A DNA stretch of 64,000 nt. Origin: Nonomuraea guangzhouensis (GTDB lineage: Bacteria; Actinomycetota; Actinomycetes; Streptosporangiales; Streptosporangiaceae). The translations under genes were made by a program, and so were the position numbers. Location of the stretch: positions 186,001 through 250,000 of the forward strand of contig NZ_JAHKRM010000010.1 in the NCBI RefSeq assembly GCF_019396345.1, in the 5' to 3' direction. The notes beneath the pieces were generated by a model that was not told the origin of the DNA, ran no database searches, and saw nothing but the letters and a program-made list of their open reading frames with translations. The first letter of the stretch is position 1, and the number at the start of each line of letters is the position of its first letter. Positions 52,289-59,965 of this stretch are shown in pieces.

Positions 52289-54508
52289 ATGATCGGCGAC
52301 ACTCTCCGTCGCGTGCCGAGCACGCTCAGGTACGACGTGCCTGCCTCACTCGTGGTGTTCCTCATCGCGGTGCCCCTCTCGCTGGGCATCTCGATGGCCT
52401 CGGGCGCCCCCCTCGCCGCCGGGCTGATCGCCGCCATGGTGGGCGGCATCGTGGCGGGCGCGCTCGGCGGCTCCGCCGTACAGGTGAGCGGGCCCGCGGC
52501 GGGCCTGTCCCTGGTGGTCGCGGATCTCGTGCAGACGTACGGCTGGCGGGCCACCTGCATGATCACACTGATGGCGGGGCTGGTGCAGCTGGTGCTCGGG
52601 GTGTTCCGGGCGGCCAGGGCGGCGCTGGCGGTCTCGCCGGCCGTCATCCACGGCATGCTGGCGGGCGTCGGCGTGGCCATCGCGCTCTCCCAGCTGCACA
52701 TCGTGCTGGGCGGCCAGCCGCAGCGCTCGGCCCTGGCCAACATCGTGGAGCTGCCCGCGCAGCTCGCCGAGATGCAGGGCCACACGGTGGTGGTGGGCCT
52801 GCTCACGATCGCGATGCTGGCGCTGTGGACGCGCCTGCCCAAGCGGGTCAAGGTGGTGCCGGCGCCGCTGGCCGCGCTGCTGGTGGCCGGTGTGACCGCG
52901 TGGGCGTTCAACTGGGATGTCACCCGCATCGACCTGTCCGACAGCATCACCGAATGGACCGTTCCCGTCCTGCCGTCCGGCGACTGGCACCGGATCGTGG
53001 CGTCCGTGCTGCTCGTCGCGCTGCTGGCCGGGGTCGAGTCGCTGCTGTGTTCGGTCGCGGTCGACGGCATGCACAGCGGCCCCCGTGCCGACCTCGACCA
53101 GGAGCTGAGCGGGCAGGGCGTGGCCAACATGGTCTCGGGAGCGCTCGGCGGGCTGCCGGTGGCGGGCGTGATCGTCCGCAGCACCGCGAACGTGCAGGCG
53201 GGCGGGCGCACCCGGCTCTCGGCGTTCCTGCACGGGGTGTGGGTGCTGGTGTTCGCCCTCGGCTTCGGCTGGATGATCAAGCTGATCCCGATGGAGGCGC
53301 TGGCGGCGCTGCTCGTCTTCATCGGCGTGCAGATGGTCAACCTGGGCCACGTCAGAAAGGTGCACGGCCACGGCGAGGTGCCGGTCTACCTGGTGACGAT
53401 GGGGGGCGTGCTGGTCCTCGGGCTCGCCGAGGGCGTGCTGGCCGGGCTCGCGCTGGCCGCGCTGCTCGCGCTACGGCGGCTGACCTGGGTCACCGTCAAG
53501 ACGCGGCCGGAGCAGGACGGGCGCTTCCACGCGACGATCTCCGGCTCGCTCACCTTCCTGGGCGTGCCCCGGCTCACCCACGAGCTGCGCGCCATCCCGC
53601 CCGGCGCGGCCGTGGACCTCGACCTGAACATCGACTTCATGGACAACGCCGCCTTCGAGGCCATCCACTCCTGGCGGCTGAACCACGAGCGGCTGGGCGG
53701 CAGCGTCGACATCGACGAGATACACGACGAGTGGTACGCGATGGCGGCCAGCGGCACCCGCCGGTCCCGGTCCAAGACGCCGCCGAGGGCACCGGACCGG
53801 TGGTGGCTGCCGTGGTCGCACCGCCACAGCCGCCCCGCCCGGCACGGCGTGCCCGCTCCGGGCGGCCCCCGTCCGGCCAGCGTGGAGTGCCAGCTGACGG
53901 CGGGTGCGCGGGAGTATCACCGGCGTACGGCTCCGCTGGTGCGGCCCATCTTCACCGAGCTGGCCCGCAAGCAGCAGCCCACGCACCTGTTCATCACCTG
54001 CGCCGACTCGCGGGTCATCCCCAGCCTGATCACCGCGAGCGGCCCCGGCGACCTGTTCACCGTGCGCAACATCGGCAACCTGGTGCCGCGCAGGGGCGCC
54101 GAGCCGCATGACGACTCCGTCGTGGCCGCCATCGAGTACGCGACGCAGGTGCTGGGCGTGCACACGATCACGGTGTGCGGGCACTCGGGCTGCGGGGCGA
54201 TGTCCGGGCTGCTCAGCGGCGGGGTGAAGGCGGGCAGCCTGCCGGGACTGCGGCGCTGGCTGCGGCACGGCTACCACAGCCTGGCCACGTTCATCGAGAC
54301 GGCGGACGAGCCGCTCGACGCCGGGGCGCTGGACCGGCTGTGCAAGGTCAACGTGCAGCAGCAGCTGGATAACCTACGGACCTATCGCAAGGTCGACGAA
54401 CAGGTACGAGCCGGGCAGCTGGAACTGGTGGGACTGTACTTCGACATCAGCTCCGCGAGGGTGCACATGCTGCCGCCTCCGCCGGCTTCGCTCTCCGTGA
54501 AGATCTGA
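52289..54508 (+). CDS. SulP transporter - STAS - beta-carbonic anhydrase fusion
   Basis: A 739-residue fusion. Residues 1-400 are a SulP (SLC26) transporter (YDVPASLVVFLIAVPLSLGI, QVSGPAAGLSLVVADLVQTY, VAVDGMHSGPRADLDQELSG, VNMVSGALGGLPVAGVIVRS-like). A STAS-like segment follows (about 410-490: LDLNIDFMDNAAFEAIHSWR). After a basic linker, residues 535-739 are a beta-class carbonic anhydrase with the zinc ligands Cys571 (TCADSR), His632 and Cys635 (HSGCGAM) and Asp573. The enzyme would interconvert CO2 and bicarbonate at the transporter's inner face, so bicarbonate is a likely substrate. The ATG is at 52289. Confidence 0.92.
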   Translation: MIGDTLRRVPSTLRYDVPASLVVFLIAVPLSLGISMASGAPLAAGLIAAMVGGIVAGALGGSAVQVSGPAAGLSLVVADLVQTYGWRATCMITLMAGLVQLVLGVFRAARAALAVSPAVIHGMLAGVGVAIALSQLHIVLGGQPQRSALANIVELPAQLAEMQGHTVVVGLLTIAMLALWTRLPKRVKVVPAPLAALLVAGVTAWAFNWDVTRIDLSDSITEWTVPVLPSGDWHRIVASVLLVALLAGVESLLCSVAVDGMHSGPRADLDQELSGQGVANMVSGALGGLPVAGVIVRSTANVQAGGRTRLSAFLHGVWVLVFALGFGWMIKLIPMEALAALLVFIGVQMVNLGHVRKVHGHGEVPVYLVTMGGVLVLGLAEGVLAGLALAALLALRRLTWVTVKTRPEQDGRFHATISGSLTFLGVPRLTHELRAIPPGAAVDLDLNIDFMDNAAFEAIHSWRLNHERLGGSVDIDEIHDEWYAMAASGTRRSRSKTPPRAPDRWWLPWSHRHSRPARHGVPAPGGPRPASVECQLTAGAREYHRRTAPLVRPIFTELARKQQPTHLFITCADSRVIPSLITASGPGDLFTVRNIGNLVPRRGAEPHDDSVVAAIEYATQVLGVHTITVCGHSGCGAMSGLLSGGVKAGSLPGLRRWLRHGYHSLATFIETADEPLDAGALDRLCKVNVQQQLDNLRTYRKVDEQVRAGQLELVGLYFDISSARVHMLPPPPASLSVKI

Positions 54509-54643
54509 TCCGCGGGCCGTTCTGCGTAATCATGCGCAGACCCAGGGGTGGCGCCGGGTTAGCGTCAGCGGTGTCGCGCACGGTCGACCTTGGTCCCCCA
54601 CCTGGCCGGGCGCGACGGCCGGTCCGCACTCCCAGGGGCCGGA

Positions 54644-54673
54644 GGGGCGGAGGGAATCGGCACCCTCCGCCCC
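54644..54673 (-). terminator. Hairpin directly after the M14 peptidase gene
   Basis: GGGGCGGAGGG (54644-54654) and CCCTCCGCCCC (54663-54673) form a perfect 11-bp GC stem with an 8-base loop, beginning at the base next to the stop codon of the M14 gene. There is no T-run, but such I-shaped hairpins commonly end actinomycete transcripts. It marks the probable end of the peptide/ThiF/M14 operon. Confidence 0.6.
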
Positions 54674-55984
54674 TCACCCTTGGGTGGAGCGCAGCCAGCG
54701 GGCGGTGGCCAGCGCCGCTTCCGTCTGGATCGTGACGATCCTGCCGATCGGATCGGCGAACGGGACGAGCTCGTCCTCCGCCGCCGCACACAGGCGCCGC
54801 AGGCGCTCCTCCAGCGTGTCCCGGACGGCCGTCAGGGTGGCTGGGCGGTTGTCCGCCGCCGCCTCGGCCTCCAGCAGCCGCAGGAACATCGCGCAGGCCC
54901 GCAACGGCAGGCGGCGCACAGTGTCGTGGATGCCGCTCGCCTCGGCCCGCGTGACGGTCCTGGCGGCGTCCGCCCGGTCCACGGCGCCTTCCAGCGAGGC
55001 GATCAGCAGGTGGGAGACGGCGAGCGTGTCGTCGACCGCCGCGTGGAACGGGGTGCGCGCGACGCACTGGTGGCGGATGTCCGTACGCGCCCGGGCCAGC
55101 GGTTCGAGCTCCTCGCGCAGCCGTACCGCGGCCGCTTTGACCAGGTGCCCGAAGGAGAGCCCGGCGTCCGAGGGGTCGTCGCACCCCGGAGTGGTCCACA
55201 GGGGCACCTCGGCGATGAGCGTGAACGTGCCGTAGCGGTCGGCGTAGTGCCAGCTCGACGCCCCGTACGTACGAGGGGTGCGCGCGTCCCCGCCGGTCTC
55301 CACGAAGTCGATGTGCTCGGCCGGCGGCAGCAGCGTGACGCCGGGCCCCGCGACCCGGTAGCCGACCGTGTCGATCGGCCCCAGGTCCAGCGGGACGCCC
55401 TGGCCCGCGGCGATCGCGGCCAGCTCGGCGGGCAGGCCGGGCACGTCGCGGCTGATCTGGAAGTACGCGCCGCCGAAGTCGGCGTTGTGCAGCGACAGCA
55501 TGAACGCGGGCCGCAGCTCGTCGATGACCCGCATCAGGGCCAGGGTCTCCGGCAGCGGCCGGTCGAACCGCTTGCGCCCGGAAGGGATGGGGAAGGTCCA
55601 TTCGGGCTGGTCGCTCATGGACGGGCGGTAGAAGTGTCGGTGATAGTGGCTGATCGTGTACGGCCCGCCGTACCAGCCCTCGTTCAGCCGGGCGCCGTCG
55701 GGATCCACGCACGCGATGAAGTGCCAGGTGAATCCTTGCCGCTCGGCCGGGTTCTCGCACAGCGCCGAGGCGAGGCGGAGCACGGTCAGGAAGCCGGCGG
55801 GCTCGTTGGCGTGCGGGCCGCCGAACACCAGGGCGTTCTGGCGGCCGTCTCCGATCGAGACCAGTTCCAGCGGCTCGCCCTGGCGGGAGGAGCCGATGCG
55901 GCGTCTCCTGCAGGTCGCGGGGAACCGGTCGCACAGCTCCCGCAATAACGCGGCCATGTGGTCAATGGTCGGGATCTCGCGCAT
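54674..55984 (-). CDS. M14-type zinc metallocarboxypeptidase family protein
   Basis: A 436-residue protein of the M14 peptidase clan. The zinc-binding HxxE is in FGGPHANEPAGFLTVLRLAS, the third ligand His is in MLSLHNADFGGAYFQISR, and the general base is probably the Glu of FTLIAEVPLWTTPG. It has no signal peptide, so it acts in the cytoplasm. The C-terminal 170 residues are helical and unusual for M14. It starts 53 bp after the ThiF gene, with GAGAGG upstream of the ATG, and ends at a strong hairpin. In this setting it may trim or release a modified peptide; that role is inferred. Confidence 0.82.
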   Translation of the reverse strand: MREIPTIDHMAALLRELCDRFPATCRRRRIGSSRQGEPLELVSIGDGRQNALVFGGPHANEPAGFLTVLRLASALCENPAERQGFTWHFIACVDPDGARLNEGWYGGPYTISHYHRHFYRPSMSDQPEWTFPIPSGRKRFDRPLPETLALMRVIDELRPAFMLSLHNADFGGAYFQISRDVPGLPAELAAIAAGQGVPLDLGPIDTVGYRVAGPGVTLLPPAEHIDFVETGGDARTPRTYGASSWHYADRYGTFTLIAEVPLWTTPGCDDPSDAGLSFGHLVKAAAVRLREELEPLARARTDIRHQCVARTPFHAAVDDTLAVSHLLIASLEGAVDRADAARTVTRAEASGIHDTVRRLPLRACAMFLRLLEAEAAADNRPATLTAVRDTLEERLRRLCAAAEDELVPFADPIGRIVTIQTEAALATARWLRSTQG

Positions 55985-56036
55985 GGGGGAAGCCTCTCAA
56001 GCGCGCGCCGCCACGTCACGTGCCAGATGCGGGACG

Positions 56037-57149
56037 TTACGCACTCTCGGCCGGATCACCGCAGACCGGGCAGGCGTCGAGCCGGGTGACGGACTGCTCC
56101 GCCGTCATCATCGTCAGGAGGTCGAAGTGGACCACCCGCCCGGCCAGGGCCACCGGGACCACGCCGGTGAGGAACCGGACCGCCTCGGCGGCGAGGAACC
56201 CGGCCACGATCGAGCAGAGCGGCCCGAACGCCGGGATGATCCGCCCCTGATTCTGTACGACGGGCAGCTCCCGCCCGTCATTGCGGACCCGCAGCTCCTC
56301 GTCCAGGCAGGCCAGGCAGGCCGAGCTCCCCGGCACGACCAGCGGCCCCGCGATGCCCAGGTGCTGGGTGAACCCGCCCGGCAGGAACGGCACCCCGGCG
56401 GCCAGGCAACCGGCGTTCGTCCAGCGGCGGATCTGCGGCTGCGGGCTGTCGGCGGTGGCGATGACCAGGTCCGCGCCGGCGACCACGTCCGCGACGTCCC
56501 CGGCGCTGGTCAGCGTGCGGTGGTGCGTCTCCACCTTGAGCGCCGGGCTGTGCTCCACGAGCCTGCGGGCGGCCGTGTCCACCTTCGGGTCACCGACATC
56601 CTCCGCCTTGTACAGATATTGGCGGTGAAGGTTGGACTCGTCCACGTCGTCCTGGTCGACGAGCCGCAGCCGCCCCACCCCGGCCGTCGCCAGTTGCAGG
56701 GCGACGAACCCGCCTATCCCACCGACGCCGAGGACGGCCACAGTACGCCCGGCGAGGTCCCCGATCATCTCGGCGGCCCGTGACGCGGGCTGGAACATGG
56801 AGAAGAACAGCGCCTGCCGCGACGAAGGCCCGTGGCGCGTCAGCAGCTCGACCTCCTGCTCCTCGACCAGGATCCGGGCCGCGAGCAGGGCGGTGATGGC
56901 CTGGTCCACCTCGGCCGCCGTGACGCCGCCGATCCCGGCCGTGAGGCTGACCAGCTCCTCGCGGGGCAGCGGGGTGGAGGCGCATCGGCGTACGAGCTCG
57001 CGCAGGGCGGGGGCGGCGGACCGGAGCACCTTTCCCGTTCCCGGCAGATCGCCCAGCCGGACGAGTTCCCGATGGTCGTCAACGAACAGCGGAAACGCCG
57101 GATTGACCAGAACGCGAGACAATATCCGCTCCAAGCGGGGGCACGGCAC
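56037..57149 (-). CDS. E1-like ThiF-family adenylyltransferase (MccB/PaaA-type peptide-modifying enzyme)
   Basis: A 370-residue enzyme. The first 125 residues form an extra N-terminal domain, as in MccB and other RiPP E1 enzymes where it binds the precursor peptide. The ThiF core follows: VAVLGVGGIGGFVALQL (GxGGxG at 141-146), LRLVDQDDVDESNLHRQYLY, with SNLxRQ as the family motif, and LVIATADSPQP. Two zinc-binding CxxC pairs are present (CLACLDEE and CPVCGD). These enzymes adenylate a carboxylate. The GTG at 57149 is the only upstream start in frame. It lies 40 bp after a 20-residue ORF and 53 bp before the M14 gene. Confidence 0.85.
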   Translation of the reverse strand: MPCPRLERILSRVLVNPAFPLFVDDHRELVRLGDLPGTGKVLRSAAPALRELVRRCASTPLPREELVSLTAGIGGVTAAEVDQAITALLAARILVEEQEVELLTRHGPSSRQALFFSMFQPASRAAEMIGDLAGRTVAVLGVGGIGGFVALQLATAGVGRLRLVDQDDVDESNLHRQYLYKAEDVGDPKVDTAARRLVEHSPALKVETHHRTLTSAGDVADVVAGADLVIATADSPQPQIRRWTNAGCLAAGVPFLPGGFTQHLGIAGPLVVPGSSACLACLDEELRVRNDGRELPVVQNQGRIIPAFGPLCSIVAGFLAAEAVRFLTGVVPVALAGRVVHFDLLTMMTAEQSVTRLDACPVCGDPAESA

Positions 57150-57189
57150 GGGATTGGCGACAGGCGGGTCACCAATCCCGCGATGAGTT

Positions 57190-57252
57190 TCAGCTGTTGC
57201 TGTTACCGCAGGTGAGCTCTACTTCCTCTACCTGCGTGATCGTGATCTCCAT
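57190..57252 (-). CDS. Candidate 20-residue precursor peptide
   Basis: A 21-codon ORF (ATG at 57252, TGA at 57190). The peptide starts MEITITQVEEVE and ends LTCGNSNS: an acidic, leader-like first part with alternating Val/Ile and Glu, then a single Cys and a polar C-terminal tail. A textbook ribosome-binding site (GGGAGGGGG, 7 bases before the ATG) and the promoter at 57319-57347 argue that it is translated. Its position directly before an E1-like enzyme and a peptidase matches precursor genes of small RiPP systems. No known precursor family is recognised. Confidence 0.62.
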   Translation of the reverse strand: MEITITQVEEVELTCGNSNS

Positions 57253-57318
57253 GTAGGTTCCCCCTCCCGATGATGTGGGGACATATGTGGCTATTGAGAA
57301 GAATGCCCCCGAGCGAGG

Positions 57319-57359
57319 AAGTTAGTTTCCCGGAACGCGAGTGTCCAGCGGTTTGGACA
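57319..57359 (-). promoter_or_regulatory. Promoter of the peptide operon with overlapping inverted repeat
   Basis: On the minus strand, TGGACA (57342-57347) serves as -35, followed by a 17-base spacer and TAACTT (57319-57324) as -10, about 67 bases before the peptide start codon. TGTCCA-N6-TGGACA (57342-57359) is an inverted repeat whose half-site is the -35 box itself, so a bound repressor would block RNA polymerase. The TetR encoded just upstream is the natural candidate. Confidence 0.55.
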
Positions 57360-57402
57360 TTAAGGAGCCGGTTCGATGGCCGGCGCAGCTCCGAAACAGG
57401 GT

Positions 57403-58053
57403 TTACGGAGTATCCGGTTTCGCGCGATAAGCACGGAGAAATGCTTTCACCCCGTCGACCACCACCCTCTCGATCTCGTCCTCTCCTAACGGAGCCGCGC
57501 CGAACAGCGATCGGTTGCTCAGCACACTGCCGACCAGCACGACGAGATGTTCCGCGGCGACGACGGGGTCCGGCACGTCGAGCAGGCCCTGCTCGCCCAG
57601 CCGGGCCAGGCGCGCGGCCAGCGCCCGCTGATCTGGCCCGACGGGACGCCAGCCGTCCAGCAGTTCGGGGAAGTGCACCACCTCAGCGATCATCAACCTC
57701 GTGATCGCCGAACGTTCGGGGCAGCGGACCACGGCGTGGGCGAACCCGCGGCCGAAGGCCAGCAGGGCGGCCTCCAGGTCACGCACCTGGCCCAGGGTGC
57801 GGTCGAGCAGGTCGCCGAACTCCGCGCTCCGCGTGGCGCAAGCCTCCTGGATCACCGACAGAAAGAGCTGTTCTTTGTCCAGGTAATAGTCATAAATGGT
57901 GCGTTTAGACACACCAGCCTTGGTCGCGATGGTGTCAACGCTGGTCCGGGCGAATCCTTCTTGAAGGAAAGCTTCAAGCGCCGCCCGCTCGATGACGGCC
58001 CGCTTGACGGGCGAGCCTTGTCGCCCCCTTGCCGTGTAGCGCCCCCTCCGCAA
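57403..58053 (-). CDS. TetR-family transcriptional regulator
   Basis: A 216-residue TetR regulator. The helix-turn-helix region is LEAFLQEGFARTSVDTIATK, then AGVSKRTIYDYYLDKEQLF. The C-terminal ligand domain includes LAFGRGFAHAVVRCPERSAI and LVVLVGSVLSNRSLFGAAPL. The start is a TTG at 58053 with AGGAGA seven bases upstream. It is on the same strand as, and 150 bp upstream of, the peptide gene, and an inverted repeat overlaps that gene's promoter. It may control the peptide operon, the oxidoreductase gene upstream, or both. Confidence 0.88.
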   Translation of the reverse strand: MRRGRYTARGRQGSPVKRAVIERAALEAFLQEGFARTSVDTIATKAGVSKRTIYDYYLDKEQLFLSVIQEACATRSAEFGDLLDRTLGQVRDLEAALLAFGRGFAHAVVRCPERSAITRLMIAEVVHFPELLDGWRPVGPDQRALAARLARLGEQGLLDVPDPVVAAEHLVVLVGSVLSNRSLFGAAPLGEDEIERVVVDGVKAFLRAYRAKPDTP

Positions 58054-58159
58054 TGCGGCTCTCCTATCGTGGAGTACGGCTCTGGCGTTTTTCGCGCTCT
58101 ATGTATGAGGCGTTCCATGCCGTTCCACGCCGGGAGACCTGATGCCGCTCAGCCCCCTC

Positions 58160-59791
58160 CTAGGGAAGCTCGATGGCCAAGGCGTGCTGGAAGACGTTGC
58201 GCGGATCCCACCGGGCCTTCACCCGTTGGAGGCGTGGGTAGTTGTCCTTGTAGTAGAGCGTGTGCGCGGGCACGCCTGAGGTGTTCCATGTCGGGTCGGC
58301 CAGGTCGGCGTCGGGGTAGTTGATGTAGGAGCCGTCGTTGACCTCGCCGGGTACGGGCACGCCGCCGGTGTCGGCGTACACCTCACGGTAGAAGTGGCGG
58401 ACCCAGGCGAGGTTGGCCGCGTCGTCTTTTTCGTCACCCCAGATGGTCTGGTAGACCGCCTTCATGACCACGTCTCGCTGGGCGATCGCGGTGGCCCCCG
58501 GCGCCACCGCGCGGACCTGGCCGCCGTAGCCGATGAGCAGCATGCCGGAGTCCGGCCCGCCGGTGGAGTTCGTCAGGTTGCGGTGGACGGCCGCGAGCTG
58601 GCTCTCGGTGAACGAGCGACGCAGGTAGCCGGCCTTGATCTTGTACCGCCGGTTGATCACGTCACCCGGCTCGCCGCTGCCCGGCCAGGTCATCCGGTGC
58701 AGCCACGGTATCGTCCGCCGGATGTCGAGCGCCGGCGTGAGGTCGACACCGGCGGTCACCGCGGACACGAAGCCGGTCACCATGCGGTCGGCGTCAGGGA
58801 GGTCCGCGTCGATCTGCGCGACCAGCGTGACGGTGCCGCCGGCGCGGTGCGACAGCAGGAGGATCCCGTACAACCCGGCGTATGGAGAGCCGGGCGCGCT
58901 GTTGCGCTCGTGCCAGGTCCCGAAGTTACGCAGCAGCCCGCTGAGCGCCTGTTCGGTCATGTGCTCCCAGGACCAGAGGACCGCGTGCTGCAGCATCCGC
59001 CGGGGCGAGGCCGGCAGCAGCTTGGCCGGGTCGGTGCCGGTGGAGTCGGGCGAGCGCAGCCAGTAACGGGTGACCACGCCGAAGTTGCCGCCGCCACCGC
59101 CGGTGTGCGCCCACCACAGGTCATGGTTCGGGTCGTCCGGCTCGCGGGTAGCGACCACCGCGCGGATGGTGCCGTCGCGGTCGACCACCACGACCTCCAC
59201 GCCGTACAGGTGATCCACCACCGAGCCGTACCGCCGGGACAGCGGCCCGTACCCGCCGCCCGCGAAGTGCCCACCGGCCCCCACCTCCGGGCAACTGCCC
59301 CCAGGGATCGTCACCCCCCAGCCCTTGAACAGCGTCCGGTACACATGACCGAGGGTGGCTCCGGGTTGCACGGCGAACGCCCGCCGGCCGGCGTCATAGC
59401 CGACCGCGTCCATCGGGGACAGGTCCAGCAGCACCCGTACCGCCGGATCGGCGGTGAGATTCTCGAAGCAATGCCCGCCGCTGCGCACCGCGACCCGCCG
59501 GCCGGACCGCACCGCCTCCGACACCGCGCGCACCACCTGATCGGTCGACCCGGCCACCCGGATCTCGTCCGGCCGGCCCGCGAACCGGAAGTTGTTGCCC
59601 CGCAACAGGTTGTCGTAGCGAGGGTCGCCCGGACGTACCGTCACCGGTCCGAATACCGCCGCGTCCGGTACCGCCGCGGCGGCGGCCACCCCGGCACCCA
59701 GCGCGGTGACCGCCACAGCACCCGCACCGGCGAGCAGCCCACGACGACTCACCGCTGCGCCGCTCGTACTCTCATCGCTCACTTCTGGCAT
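58160..59791 (-). CDS. Tat-exported BBE-type FAD-linked oxidoreductase (probably bicovalent flavin)
   Basis: A 543-residue secreted flavoprotein. A twin-arginine signal (SRRGLLAGAGAVAVTALGAG) is near residue 16. The PCMH FAD domain carries AVRSGGHCFENL, whose His is the usual 8-alpha attachment site, and IPGGSCPEVGAGGHFAGGGY, whose Cys fits the second covalent bond of glucooligosaccharide-oxidase and aclacinomycin-oxidoreductase types. The C-terminal BBE region is NYPDADLADPTWN and YYKDNYPRLQRVKARWDPRN. The substrate is unknown. ATG 59791 has GGAG upstream. It lies 106 bp before tetR on the same strand. Confidence 0.9.
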   Translation of the reverse strand: MPEVSDESTSGAAVSRRGLLAGAGAVAVTALGAGVAAAAAVPDAAVFGPVTVRPGDPRYDNLLRGNNFRFAGRPDEIRVAGSTDQVVRAVSEAVRSGRRVAVRSGGHCFENLTADPAVRVLLDLSPMDAVGYDAGRRAFAVQPGATLGHVYRTLFKGWGVTIPGGSCPEVGAGGHFAGGGYGPLSRRYGSVVDHLYGVEVVVVDRDGTIRAVVATREPDDPNHDLWWAHTGGGGGNFGVVTRYWLRSPDSTGTDPAKLLPASPRRMLQHAVLWSWEHMTEQALSGLLRNFGTWHERNSAPGSPYAGLYGILLLSHRAGGTVTLVAQIDADLPDADRMVTGFVSAVTAGVDLTPALDIRRTIPWLHRMTWPGSGEPGDVINRRYKIKAGYLRRSFTESQLAAVHRNLTNSTGGPDSGMLLIGYGGQVRAVAPGATAIAQRDVVMKAVYQTIWGDEKDDAANLAWVRHFYREVYADTGGVPVPGEVNDGSYINYPDADLADPTWNTSGVPAHTLYYKDNYPRLQRVKARWDPRNVFQHALAIELP

Positions 59792-59965
59792 GGGTCTCGC
59801 TCCTTTTCGATGGGAGACCTCAGCCTCTCCGTCCGGCCACAAGCCGCACATCACCCCATGTCATGAATCGGCGGCTGAACTTTCCGCCCCTCTGAACGGC
59901 TGATCCGCCCCACCGATCGGCTGACCGGCGGCAGGATAAGGTCAAGATCTTCGGAGGGAGGTTCG

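Noticed and set aside
56050..56110. ThiF gene as a molybdopterin or thiamine (MoeB/ThiF) housekeeping enzyme
   Set aside because: The extra N-terminal domain, the neighbouring short ORF and peptidase, and the absence of moa or thi genes fit a peptide-modifying enzyme better, although a housekeeping role is not fully excluded.
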